Origin: Arcicella rigui
GTDB taxonomy: Bacteria > Bacteroidota > Bacteroidia > Cytophagales > Spirosomataceae
Assembly (NCBI RefSeq): GCF_034929435.1
Contig: NZ_JAYFUM010000001.1
Coordinates: 248,001 to 312,000 of the forward strand
Direction: 5' to 3'
DNA: 64,000 nucleotides
In this document: positions 32,834 to 41,093 of the stretch, piece after piece
Numbering within the stretch: position 1 is the first letter of the stretch
Layout: each line of letters begins with the position of its first letter
Made by a program: the position numbers and the translations under genes
Notes under the pieces: model-generated
The model's input: only the letters and a program-made list of their open reading frames with translations
What the model was told of the DNA's origin: nothing
Database searches by the model: none

Positions 32834-33586
32834 ATGAAATCAAATTTGAGCGTACTTTCAAGTATTTGCGTTTTCGGTATTTTGTTATTATTTCAAAATA
32901 AAAGCCTTGCCCAAGTAAGCATTTCTTTGAGATACGGAAAAAGCTTAGTGAATAAAGAAGTATATATTCCATTATCCTCGTTCAAAGACAAAGCTACGGA
33001 TGAAAATGACTTTGCTTTTGGTGTACAAATAGGATTAGTTAAGAAATGGAAATTATCACTACAAGCAGAAATCGAAATCCAACAAAGAGCCTTTCAAAAA
33101 CAATATGTTACCTACGATAGAAGTTTTTCTATGGATAACAACGGGATGGTAACAATTAACATCTTTGACGTTTATGAAGATGTTTTTTATAAAGTAAAAT
33201 ATACTGCCAATCAATTTCCTATAATGTTAAAAAAGGAGTTTGAAGTAAAACCTCATCTCAATCTAAGTATTTCGGCTGGAGTATTATTAGCTTATGATTA
33301 TAAGGGTACTAATTCAGCGATTTTGTATCAAAATGGCAACGCAACGACTTCGAGAGTAAGAACTCCTAATAACTTTGTTCTGGACTATGAACCTCTAAAA
33401 AGCTACACAGAACAAGCATTAATACACGACCAAGCAGGAAATCCTTTGATTGTCGGTTTGGGCATTAGCTATGATTTTCGTCCATTCAAAATTGGTACAG
33501 AATATCGTTATACCAAACATTCTATCATTCCAAACTATTCAGGGGCTTATCATTCTTTGAATGCTACTTTGGCTTATCGTCTATAA
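32834..33586 (+). CDS. Outer-membrane beta-barrel protein, second of a tandem pair
   Basis: 250 residues with a signal peptide (VLSSICVFGILLLFQNKSLAQ, split). Paralogue of the preceding protein: the same strand order, the same VKYTANQFP and FKIGTEYRYTKHS segments, and a C-terminus ending NATLAYRL, a typical barrel closing strand with hydrophobic last residue. The copies differ mostly in the loops (for example after VTYDRSF), which would face outwards. 38 nt after the first copy, so co-transcribed. Confidence 0.8.
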   Translation: MKSNLSVLSSICVFGILLLFQNKSLAQVSISLRYGKSLVNKEVYIPLSSFKDKATDENDFAFGVQIGLVKKWKLSLQAEIEIQQRAFQKQYVTYDRSFSMDNNGMVTINIFDVYEDVFYKVKYTANQFPIMLKKEFEVKPHLNLSISAGVLLAYDYKGTNSAILYQNGNATTSRVRTPNNFVLDYEPLKSYTEQALIHDQAGNPLIVGLGISYDFRPFKIGTEYRYTKHSIIPNYSGAYHSLNATLAYRL

Positions 33587-33713
33587 TCTTATCGAATTGT
33601 GATATTGTTTTAAACTTTATTAATTAAAAGATAATTTTATTTGTCAAAATGTAAAATAAACTTTACTTTTAGTACGTTAAAATTGTCAAAAATAACTTCT
33701 AAAATATATTACA

Positions 33714-34178
33714 ATGAAAGCAAAATTCTTATTTCCCTATCAGTATAAGTTGATAGGTTGGATGATTACAATCTTTATCTTAATCATTTGGTTGTTTGGT
33801 GTTATTTCAGGAAGCCAGTATGACTTCTTTACCATCACTTTACCTTTTAAATATGCTTTGCAAGATAGTTTCAATGCGAAAACGAATGAAACAACACTTA
33901 GTTTAGGAGATGAGTTTATGGTTGTAGGCTTGATTATAGGAATGATTATGATAGCCTTTTCTCAGGAAAAAGTTGAAGATGAATATGTAGCTCAAGTAAG
34001 GCTCGAAACACTTCAATGGGCAATTTATATCAATTTTGGGCTTCTGATTGTAGCTACTTTATTGGTTTATGGTACTTATTATTTCAATGTGATGATTTAT
34101 AATATGTTTACGCCATTATTGTTTTTTATTGCCAGATTTTATTATGTTTTATATTTCAAATCGAAAGTAGAAAATTGA
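33714..34178 (+). CDS. Four-span membrane protein paired with an HTH regulator
   Basis: 154 residues with four predicted membrane spans (about 13-32, 69-82, 104-122, 128-148) and a polar loop after the first. No family motif is certain; small membrane proteins of DUF2975-like type often precede an Xre-type HTH gene, as here, where the HTH ATG lies 11 nt after the stop. The likely role is a membrane component regulated by, or regulating, its partner. Confidence 0.65.
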   Translation: MKAKFLFPYQYKLIGWMITIFILIIWLFGVISGSQYDFFTITLPFKYALQDSFNAKTNETTLSLGDEFMVVGLIIGMIMIAFSQEKVEDEYVAQVRLETLQWAIYINFGLLIVATLLVYGTYYFNVMIYNMFTPLLFFIARFYYVLYFKSKVEN

Positions 34179-34189
34179 GTATTCCAATT

Positions 34190-34390
34190 ATGAAAAATAC
34201 CATCAGAATAGAAAGGGCGATACTCAATATTACCCAAGCCGATTTGGCTGAAAGAATTAAAGTATCTCGCCAAACCATCAATGCCATTGAAAGTAACAAA
34301 TATATTCCGTCAACAGTATTAGCCCTGAAAATTGCCCGAGAGTTTAACAAAAGTGTGGAAGATATTTTTGAACTTGATGAGAGTGACTAA
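34190..34390 (+). CDS. Small Xre-type HTH transcriptional regulator
   Basis: 66 residues from the ATG at 34190; a TTG start at 34175 would overlap the upstream gene but adds only non-conserved residues. HTH_3 fold: NITQADLAERIKVSRQTINAIE with the recognition helix SRQTINAIESNKY, then PSTVLALKIAREFNKSVEDIFEL. This is the short YozG/PptA-like class that usually sits next to a membrane protein and autoregulates. Confidence 0.88.
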   Translation: MKNTIRIERAILNITQADLAERIKVSRQTINAIESNKYIPSTVLALKIAREFNKSVEDIFELDESD

Positions 34391-34439
34391 AAGGAGAAGA
34401 TGAAAAGCGTACTAATAATGTTTTAAAGTAAATGATTTT

Positions 34440-34498
34440 GTATCAAATAATAGGTGTCAACATTTAGTAAACAAATGTTGACACCTATTATTTGATAC
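34440..34498. repeat. Perfect 26-bp inverted repeat between convergent genes
   Basis: 34440-34465 and 34473-34498 are exact complements around the 7-nt loop AGTAAAC; the stem core is AGGTGTCAACATTT. There is no T-run after either arm, so it is not a standard intrinsic terminator, though its place between convergent genes suggests one. Confidence 0.75.
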
Positions 34499-34510
34499 TC
34501 TGTAAATCAA

Positions 34511-35200
34511 CTATTTAATAATATAGCGAACTCCTAAACCATAAGAAAATGAAATATATGGATTGAAGTTATATTTCAATTCATTGAATGTAGTTGAATT
34601 ATCAGAAGCACTATTCTGCTCAAGTCGATTACCAGAACGAGGAGCATTAGGAGGTATTACCACATTAGTTTTAAATTTTCCCCATTCATAATTAACAGTA
34701 GCGACATTTACTTGTAATAATTGTGCTGTAATTAACCATTGCTGATTGATAGGATACATAATACCACCACTACCGAATAAGTTTAGATTTACTCCTTTGG
34801 CATCTCCTGAACTTGATTCATTCTTATAATAATTGATGCTTCCCATTACTCTTCCATACATTGTAAACTTATCTATCAATGTTTTATAAAACTCTTGTCC
34901 TTTACCTAATCCGATAGTAAATGATTTTGTATCAGAATTACTGTTGGTTGTACTCGGTGCAATTTGTTGAAAAGCTAATGAGAAAGAATAAATATTGGCA
35001 CTGTTTTTTGCTTTATACTTTCCCCAATCTACACTTGTTGAAAACTGTTTGGCTCTGTCTGCATTATTCCCTAAAGATTGGTTAATAATAGCTGAACCCT
35101 GTACAAACTGTCCATCAGCTTTAAACTGAGCTTTTGAAGTAATGTTTGTAATAAACATTATACCAAGAAATAATAATGAAGTAATAAATGATTTTTTCAT
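34511..35200 (-). CDS. Outer-membrane beta-barrel protein
   Basis: 229 residues with a signal peptide ending TSKAQ. Amphipathic strands include IYSFSLAFQQIA, SFTIGLGKGQEFYK, FTMYGRVMGSINYY, LFGSGGIMYPINQQWLITAQL and the C-terminal ISFSYGLGVRYIIK. It shares its general layout with the gene that starts upstream of it (213 residues), including a first FxxxGxFxxGS-like stretch, FIDKF/LIDKF and YFINKQL/YPINQQW segments, so the two are probably paralogues. Function unknown. Confidence 0.75.
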   Translation of the reverse strand: MKKSFITSLLFLGIMFITNITSKAQFKADGQFVQGSAIINQSLGNNADRAKQFSTSVDWGKYKAKNSANIYSFSLAFQQIAPSTTNSNSDTKSFTIGLGKGQEFYKTLIDKFTMYGRVMGSINYYKNESSSGDAKGVNLNLFGSGGIMYPINQQWLITAQLLQVNVATVNYEWGKFKTNVVIPPNAPRSGNRLEQNSASDNSTTFNELKYNFNPYISFSYGLGVRYIIK

Positions 35201-35212
35201 AAATGTGAAGGT

Positions 35213-35854
35213 TTAAAATGATTTCCCAATACCGATTGAAACAGTACTTACAGTCATTAAACTGTTAATATTTATATTTGTGGATGTCTTACTATCGGCT
35301 GTTAAGCTTTTTAGACTAATATCAGCTAATGAGGTCTGCCCATTGATAAATAATTGCTTATTGATAAAATAACGAATACCCACATTGGCATTTGCTCCAA
35401 TATGAATTTCATGAGTAGATGTTACTCCTTTTCCAGAATTAAAACCAAAACCTATTTTTCCTAAAACTTCTCCATAAACAGCTAAGGATTTACTTAAAGG
35501 AATAAACTTATCTATAAAATATGCTCCATTTAACGTATGATTATAATTATCAATATAGGTGTTTTTTGTTGTGGAGGTAGTACTTGATTGTGAAGTATAT
35601 ATAACATTATAAGATAAAAGCCAGCCTTTTGCTATGTTTTTTTCTGTAAAATAAGCTTTCTTAAAGGCCAAGGTAATGTTGTGATTATTCTTTTGAACAT
35701 CATATACATCTGATGTCAGACTACTGGAATAAAAAGAGCCTATGAATGTCCCTTCAGCAAGCCAAAATTTTGAACCTTTGTTGTACTGTGCTTTGGAGAG
35801 ATGACTAATCGTGAAGAAAGTTGCGATTAGCAGTAGTGTTTTTGTTTTTTTCAT
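35213..35854 (-). CDS. Outer-membrane beta-barrel protein
   Basis: 213 residues with a signal peptide (LLLIATFFTISHLSKAQ). Strands such as NITLAFKKAYF, LSKSLAVYGEVLGKIGFGFNSG, GANANVGIRYFINKQLFINGQT and the closing MTVSTVSIGIGKSF, whose last residue is Phe, the usual barrel-assembly signal. First gene of a two-gene minus-strand unit with the barrel at 34.5-35.2 kb, 12 nt apart. Function unknown. Confidence 0.75.
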   Translation of the reverse strand: MKKTKTLLLIATFFTISHLSKAQYNKGSKFWLAEGTFIGSFYSSSLTSDVYDVQKNNHNITLAFKKAYFTEKNIAKGWLLSYNVIYTSQSSTTSTTKNTYIDNYNHTLNGAYFIDKFIPLSKSLAVYGEVLGKIGFGFNSGKGVTSTHEIHIGANANVGIRYFINKQLFINGQTSLADISLKSLTADSKTSTNININSLMTVSTVSIGIGKSF

Positions 35855-36093
35855 TGTGTTAGTGTTTTTGGGTTTAATGTTGGGTAAAATTAGAACACAT
35901 ATACATTAATAATTTAAATGAAATCACCACTAACTACCTAAAAGTTACTCTGATTGTAATTTTTAAACTAAAACCTCTTAGTTGATTTAACTCCAAAATC
36001 TTTTAATGAAAACTTTAAGCTTTAATTCATTGAAAGAGTATTTTCCAAAAACTCCTATCTTTAATACTTATCAATCAAAACACTCAAAAAACT

Positions 36094-37482
36094 ATGAAAA
36101 AATTATTGTTTGCCTTTTGCTTTTTGTTTACAATCAGCGGTTTACAGGCTCAAAAAAAGTATGAAGCTACTTGGGAATCTATTGATTCAAGACCCGTTCC
36201 AACTTGGTTTGAAGATGCTAAATTTGGTATTTTCATTCACTGGGGGCTTTTCTCTGTTCCTGCTTGGGGGCCAACTGAAAAAGATGGCGTTGGTATTTAT
36301 GACCGCTATTCTGAATGGTACTGGAAGGGAATTTCTGACCCAAACAGAAAAAGTTATGCGGCTTTTACCAAATTTCATAATAACACTTTTGGCAAAGATT
36401 TTAAGTATCAAGATTTTGCTAAGGATTTTAAATGCGAACTTTTCGACCCGAACGATTGGGCAAAAGTATTTGAAGATGCAGGGGCAAAGTATGTAGTACT
36501 TACTTCAAAACATCACGAAGGTTATACGCTTTGGCCAAGTAAAGAAGCTTGGAATTGGAATGCCGTAGATTTGAATCCACATAGAGATTTGGCTGGCGAC
36601 TTAATGACGGCTGTGCGTGGAAAAGGACTAAGAATGGGTTATTATTATTCGCTTTACGAATGGTTTAATCCGACTTATAAACAAAACGTTCATCAATATG
36701 TGGACGACCACATGATTCCACAAATGAAAGATTTGGTGAATCGTTACAAACCTGATGTGCTTTGGACGGATGGTGAGTGGGATTATCCTTCTGACACTTG
36801 GAAGAGTACTGAATTTCTTTCTTGGCTTTACAATGAATCGCCTGCTAAAAATGAGATTGTGATAAACGACCGCTGGGGAAAAGAAACCAGAGGAAAACAC
36901 GGAGGTATTTTTACCACAGAATATGATTTAATTCACGACCAAAATTCAACAGGCATGGAGATAAATCATCCTTGGGAGGAATGTCGTGGTATTGGTTCAT
37001 CGTTTGGTTTTAGTAGAAATGAAATGTTGGATGATTATTCTACTTCTGAACAATTAGTCCATATTTTAGTGGATAAAGTAGCTCGTGGAGGTAATTTATT
37101 ATTAAATATTGGCCCAGCAGCCGACGGCACAATTCCCGTAATTATGCAACAACGCTTGCGTGATATTGGCAAATGGTTGAAAGTAAACGGCGAAGCTATT
37201 TATAGTTCAAGAAAGTTGGCAAATGCACCCAAAGTTGATAAAGACACTAAAATTTACTTTACCACAAAAGGCAAAGATTTATACTTGATAACAACCAAAT
37301 GGGAAGATACTCCAATTATAGTTGATGGTATCAAAGCTAATAATATTCAACTTTTAGGCTTTAAAGGAACGGTGAAGAGTACCGTAAAATCGGGTAAATT
37401 AATCATTACGCCACCAGCACTTTCTCCTGCCACAAATCCTTGTAATTATGCTTGGGTTTACAAAATTCCAAATGCCCTTTAA
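36094..37482 (+). CDS. Alpha-L-fucosidase, GH29
   Basis: 462 residues, a signal peptide ending LQAQ, then a GH29 catalytic TIM barrel. WFEDAKFGIFIHWGLFSVPAWG (split) and SEWYW open the active site; VVLTSKHHEGYTLWPS carries the conserved His pair; PDVLWTDGEW contains Asp226, in the position of the retaining nucleophile. It ends with a short beta-sandwich domain. It releases fucose from glycans outside the cytoplasm. No SusC/SusD genes are adjacent, so this is not a full polysaccharide-utilisation locus. The repeat array follows directly downstream. Confidence 0.92.
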   Translation: MKKLLFAFCFLFTISGLQAQKKYEATWESIDSRPVPTWFEDAKFGIFIHWGLFSVPAWGPTEKDGVGIYDRYSEWYWKGISDPNRKSYAAFTKFHNNTFGKDFKYQDFAKDFKCELFDPNDWAKVFEDAGAKYVVLTSKHHEGYTLWPSKEAWNWNAVDLNPHRDLAGDLMTAVRGKGLRMGYYYSLYEWFNPTYKQNVHQYVDDHMIPQMKDLVNRYKPDVLWTDGEWDYPSDTWKSTEFLSWLYNESPAKNEIVINDRWGKETRGKHGGIFTTEYDLIHDQNSTGMEINHPWEECRGIGSSFGFSRNEMLDDYSTSEQLVHILVDKVARGGNLLLNIGPAADGTIPVIMQQRLRDIGKWLKVNGEAIYSSRKLANAPKVDKDTKIYFTTKGKDLYLITTKWEDTPIIVDGIKANNIQLLGFKGTVKSTVKSGKLIITPPALSPATNPCNYAWVYKIPNAL

Positions 37483-37495
37483 TTGAAGGTTTTGT

Positions 37496-37780
37496 CTTTC
37501 TTGAAAAGTATAAATACAGTTTATATCAATGTTTTTCAAGAAAGAAAAAGTATTTTTTCTGTTTACGGAAAAGTTTTTCAAGAGAGAAAATATATTTTTC
37601 CTGTTTACGGAAAAGTTTTTCAAGAGAGAAAATATATTTTTCCTGTTTGCGAAAAAGTTTTTCAAGAGAGAAAAAGTATTTTTCTTGTTTACGAAAAAGT
37701 TTTTCAAGAGAGAAAAAGTATTTTTCTTGTTTGCGAAAAAGTTTTTCAAGAGAGAAAAAACATTTTTCTCTCTTGAAAAA
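37496..37780. repeat. Array of six 42-bp direct repeats flanked by inverted arms
   Basis: Copies of a 42-bp unit start at 37531, 37573, 37615, 37657, 37699 and 37741, each opening GTTTTTCAAG. The arm CTTTCTTGAAAA (37496-37507) is the exact complement of TTTTCAAGAAAG in copy 1 (37533-37544). After copy 6, TTTTTCTCTCTTGAAAAA (37763-37780) is the exact complement of its own start (37742-37759). Inside several units TTTTTC or TTTTCC pairs with GAAAAA or GGAAAA around TGTTTAC-like loops. Because 42 is a multiple of 3, all frames stay open, which creates false ORFs. Confidence 0.9.
37742..37780 (+). terminator. Terminator-like hairpin closing the 42-bp array
   Basis: A perfect 18-bp stem with a 3-nt loop, formed by repeat copy 6 and the inverted arm. 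It is the most probable terminator of the fucosidase transcript; there is no long T-run after it apart from the arm itself. Confidence 0.55.
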
Positions 37781-37956
37781 TACCTGTTGATTCCTCTTTA
37801 GAAATAAAAAACACCATTTTCAAAAAGCCTTAAAGTAGGTTTGTCTTCTTGCTTGTCTATTGAGTTTTTCTCTAAGCGATAATAAAGGTTTAGATTTTAA
37901 GAATATGTCATTAAATTGTTTGCCTAAAATCAAACACAATTTAATCTTCATAAAAA

Positions 37957-38931
37957 ATGAACCTAAGTATTATCCGAAATCTGTTACTCTTAATGGTGTT
38001 GTTCAATCTCAAGACACAAGCACAAACTTGGGAGACACTTCAACCCGAAAATACTTGTACTAATCGTCATGAAAATACCTTAACAGCCATTGGCGATAAA
38101 CTGGTTGTTTTCGGGGGGCGTGGTATAAAATCTACGGATGTATTCAATACCAAAACTCAAAAATGGACAAAGTACGCCGACACGCCTATTGAAATTCATC
38201 ATCTACAGGCGGTTACTTATCAAAATGAAGTCTATGTAATTGGGGCAATGACGGGCGGTTATCCACACGAAACGCCAATTCCTAACATTTATATTTTCAA
38301 TCTTGAAAAGGGAGAATGGAGAAAAGGCCCAGAAATTCCTAAAGAAAGATTAAGAGGCTCTGCTGGTTGTGTGGTGTATAAAAACAAAATTTATGTTGTT
38401 TGTGGCATTTTGGATGGACACTGGGACGGACACGTAGCGTGGCTTGATGAATATGACCCAAGTACCAACACTTGGCGTAAACTTGCTGATGCTCCGCATA
38501 CTCGTGACCACGTAAGCGTAGCCATCGTAAACGGAAAATTGTATGTAGCAGGCGGCAGACGCTCGACAGCTAAAATCAATCAAGTATTGAACCTTACAGA
38601 AGCGGCGGTGGATGTGTACGATTTTAAGAAAAATACTTGGGAAACTTTGCCAGAAACCATGAATTTGCCAACGCAAAGAGCAGGAAATTCAGCCGTGACA
38701 CTTGGCAATAATCTGGTGATTTTGGGCGGTGAAAGTGCTGCACAAGTACCTGCACATAGTGATGTAGAAGCATTCGATACTAAGAAAAAAGTTTGGGTAA
38801 AATTAGCCAACCTCAATCAAGGTCGTCATGGAACAGGAGCGGTCGTTGTCAATGGAAAGATTTACACCGTTGCTGGTTCGGCGAATCGTGGCGGAGGGCC
38901 AGAAATTAATTCGATAGAAGTATATAAATAG
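37957..38931 (+). CDS. Secreted kelch-repeat beta-propeller protein
   Basis: 324 residues with a signal peptide (LLLLMVLFNLKTQAQ). About six kelch blades follow, each with a GG doublet and a spaced Tyr/Trp: LVVFGGRG, VYVIGAMTGG, IYVVCGILDG, LYVAGGRRS, LVILGGES and IYTVAGSANRGGG. Kelch propellers bind or modify carbohydrates; some, such as NanM, are sialic-acid epimerases, but the catalytic signature of NanM is not evident. Its place after a secreted fucosidase suggests glycan work, which is inference. Confidence 0.85.
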   Translation: MNLSIIRNLLLLMVLFNLKTQAQTWETLQPENTCTNRHENTLTAIGDKLVVFGGRGIKSTDVFNTKTQKWTKYADTPIEIHHLQAVTYQNEVYVIGAMTGGYPHETPIPNIYIFNLEKGEWRKGPEIPKERLRGSAGCVVYKNKIYVVCGILDGHWDGHVAWLDEYDPSTNTWRKLADAPHTRDHVSVAIVNGKLYVAGGRRSTAKINQVLNLTEAAVDVYDFKKNTWETLPETMNLPTQRAGNSAVTLGNNLVILGGESAAQVPAHSDVEAFDTKKKVWVKLANLNQGRHGTGAVVVNGKIYTVAGSANRGGGPEINSIEVYK

Positions 38932-38946
38932 CTTTTGATTGAATAG

Positions 38947-38985
38947 AAAAAGGCTTTCGGAAACAAATTTCTGAAAGCCTTTTTT
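38947..38985. terminator. Bidirectional terminator after the kelch gene
   Basis: AAAAAGGCTTTCGGAAA (38947-38963) pairs with the right arm 38968-38985 (one G-U), loop 5 nt, with A and T runs, between convergent genes. Confidence 0.88.
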
Positions 38986-38992
38986 ATAAATG

Positions 38993-40093
38993 TTAATACT
39001 TATAAACGGTATTAATCTTGAATATATCCGTGTTGGTAGAATAGCTTTTATAACTTTTTACTAAAGCCGTCGGATAGCCATCAGCGTCGTATTCATAATC
39101 GAATTTATAAGGTAAAGTGTTAGGAAAACTTCCCACAAAAGTTTTGTCTTGCTTGATATTATTGTTTCTTGAAATATGGGTTTGAAACAAACTATATAAA
39201 TTCATAAGTGTATATGGATTGATATTATCGTCGTATTGATAAGTACCACTTTCCATACCACTTGTACTACCAGAAGCTACATCTTCTACAATATTGCCAT
39301 TTTTGTACTTGATAAGATAATTCATCTGATTGCCATTATCAAAAGTATATAAGCCCGTAATGGTTTCGATTCCGTTCAAAGTATTGTATTTAAAAGTAAC
39401 TGATACCGTTTGGTCGTACTTCTTTTCAGTAATAGTCGCAATTTTGCCAAGCGTATTATAAGTCAAAGCCGTATTTCCAATAGCTTTATTGTCGGCATCA
39501 AAGTACTGTACTTTCGACAAACGTCCTGCTTCATAAAGGTAAACGGTTTTAGCATTAAACTTTAAGACTTTCGTTGAATCGTCTGCCGTGTAATAATCAA
39601 TTTGTTTTACTTGTCCCGTTTCGTTATAGACGTAAAGCGTTTTGGAGTATGATCTTTCAACGCCTCCTGCATACATCGTACTTTCCTCGGCACTCAAGCG
39701 TTTCAAGGCTTTTTTGCCAGTAAAACTAATTACATCTCCTTCTTTAAGTTGTTCTCTGGTGAACGACTGGATGTTATTCGTTCCCCATTTTTGAAATTTA
39801 AACTGAAATTTTATGTGTGCTTTTGGCAAGTAAATTTTACTTTTTCCATAGCCAAGTGTTACTTCTTTTGTATGGGAAATATTGTTTTTGTCCCAAGAAG
39901 TAATAGAAAGATTTGTGCCGATGCTGTCGTAAACAATTGTTCCTATTTCCATTTTAGCATAAACATTTACAGCAAAAAGACTATCAGTAGAAGTATTACT
40001 GTCTGGAAGTTTGGCAAGTTCATTTTGTTGACAGGCACTAAAAATTAAGGTAAAGCCAAGCAATACCAAGCAGAAAAAAGAGTACTTTTTCAT
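38993..40093 (-). CDS. Lipoprotein with YD/RHS-like strand repeats
   Basis: 366 residues. The lipoprotein signal MKKYSFFCLVLLGFTLIF ends in the lipobox FSAC. The middle region has repeated strands of YD-repeat style: LYVYNETGQVKQIDYY, VYLYEAGRLSKVQYFDAD, LTYNTLGKIATITEKKYD and YLIKYKNGNIVEDV, resembling DUF4595-type Bacteroidota lipoproteins. It probably faces the periplasm or cell surface. Function unknown, and no operon partner. Confidence 0.75.
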   Translation of the reverse strand: MKKYSFFCLVLLGFTLIFSACQQNELAKLPDSNTSTDSLFAVNVYAKMEIGTIVYDSIGTNLSITSWDKNNISHTKEVTLGYGKSKIYLPKAHIKFQFKFQKWGTNNIQSFTREQLKEGDVISFTGKKALKRLSAEESTMYAGGVERSYSKTLYVYNETGQVKQIDYYTADDSTKVLKFNAKTVYLYEAGRLSKVQYFDADNKAIGNTALTYNTLGKIATITEKKYDQTVSVTFKYNTLNGIETITGLYTFDNGNQMNYLIKYKNGNIVEDVASGSTSGMESGTYQYDDNINPYTLMNLYSLFQTHISRNNNIKQDKTFVGSFPNTLPYKFDYEYDADGYPTALVKSYKSYSTNTDIFKINTVYKY

Positions 40094-40365
40094 AAGTATT
40101 TAATATTGATAAGATTAGATAAAGAGGATAAACATTAAAAACGTAATCCATTAATAAACAAGCAATAAAACCTTTACAATAGCTATTTTGAAAAGGAATG
40201 TCAAGCTATTTTTAAGAGATGGAAAATCTTTTGAAATGGTTGTAACGAAGAGAAAATAATTTATCCTTTACCCGATTTAAGGAAAAAATTCGTTGAAGAA
40301 TAGTCGAAAATCATTGAAGATAAAAACGGAAGGGAAATCACTTTTTACAGATTATTACAAAAAAC

Positions 40366-40914
40366 ATGAATTTTGAAACGATTGAATATTTAAAAATTGG
40401 TACTCCCAAACAAGTGAAGGCTTATGAACTTTTAGCAAAGTATCAGTTGATGGCAACCTTAGCCAAGTACGAACCTTTATTAGTAGGTACAATTCCTATA
40501 AATATCGACATCCAAACCAGCGACCTTGATATTATCTGTTATTGGCAAAATAAAGAAGAATTCAAGGCTTTTGTCATAACACATTTTGGTACTTGTTTAG
40601 GCTTCAAGACTTGGGAAAATTACGAGCTAAATGCTGTGGTCGCTAATTTTATGATTGAAGATTTTGAAATTGAAATTTTCGGACAAAATACGCCTACCAA
40701 AGAACAATTTGCCTATAAACATTTAGTGATTGGAAACGAAATACTTCAAGCATTAGGTGAAGACTTTAGGCAAAATATCATTACACTCAAAAAACAGGGT
40801 TTTAAAACAGAACCAGCTTTTGCCCATTTGTTAAAGCTCGAAGGGAATCCTTATGAGGCACTCTTAACGTTTAGGATAGATTCATTGCGAAAGAAAAACG
40901 ACAGAGAAGTCTAA
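40366..40914 (+). CDS. DUF4269-like protein, possible nucleotidyltransferase fold
   Basis: 182 residues. LVGTIPINIDIQTSDLDIICY (split; residues about 44-64) has the small residue plus Asp-x-Asp arrangement of nucleotidyltransferases (the G[ST]...DxD pattern). It also has a later YKHLVIGNEILQALG and HLLKLEGNPYEALL. I recognise this layout from DUF4269 proteins, whose role is unknown; the nucleotide substrate is not predicted. The last gene of the accessory block before ftsI. Confidence 0.75.
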   Translation: MNFETIEYLKIGTPKQVKAYELLAKYQLMATLAKYEPLLVGTIPINIDIQTSDLDIICYWQNKEEFKAFVITHFGTCLGFKTWENYELNAVVANFMIEDFEIEIFGQNTPTKEQFAYKHLVIGNEILQALGEDFRQNIITLKKQGFKTEPAFAHLLKLEGNPYEALLTFRIDSLRKKNDREV

Positions 40915-41008
40915 TATTTTACAAATACTTGTAGCTCAATTACTCATCATAGATTGAATACTCCACAAAAAACATCTTCATAATTTAGCTATCGTTATTC
41001 TTCAATCC

Positions 41009-41033
41009 TTGTCTTCAAATTTTAGTATATTTG
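41009..41033 (+). promoter_or_regulatory. Candidate promoter for the ftsI-murE block
   Basis: TATATTTG at 41026-41033 fits TAnnTTTG, and TTG lies at 41009-41011, but the 14-nt spacer is short. It is 60 nt before the ftsI start. Confidence 0.4.
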
Positions 41034-41093
41034 TGGACATAGTTGCACACAAAAGCGACGCAAAGCGTATTTTTATATAGATTATTTACTCCA

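Noticed and set aside
37531..37783. The 42-bp array as a CRISPR
   Set aside because: The units are directly adjacent with no unique spacers, and no cas genes are nearby.
37399..37801. Four overlapping repeat-encoded ORFs of 90-116 residues on both strands across the 42-bp array
   Set aside because: All frames stay open because the unit is 14 codons long; the products are low-complexity repeats (for example KVFQERK) with no domain, and DNA hairpin features explain the sequence better.
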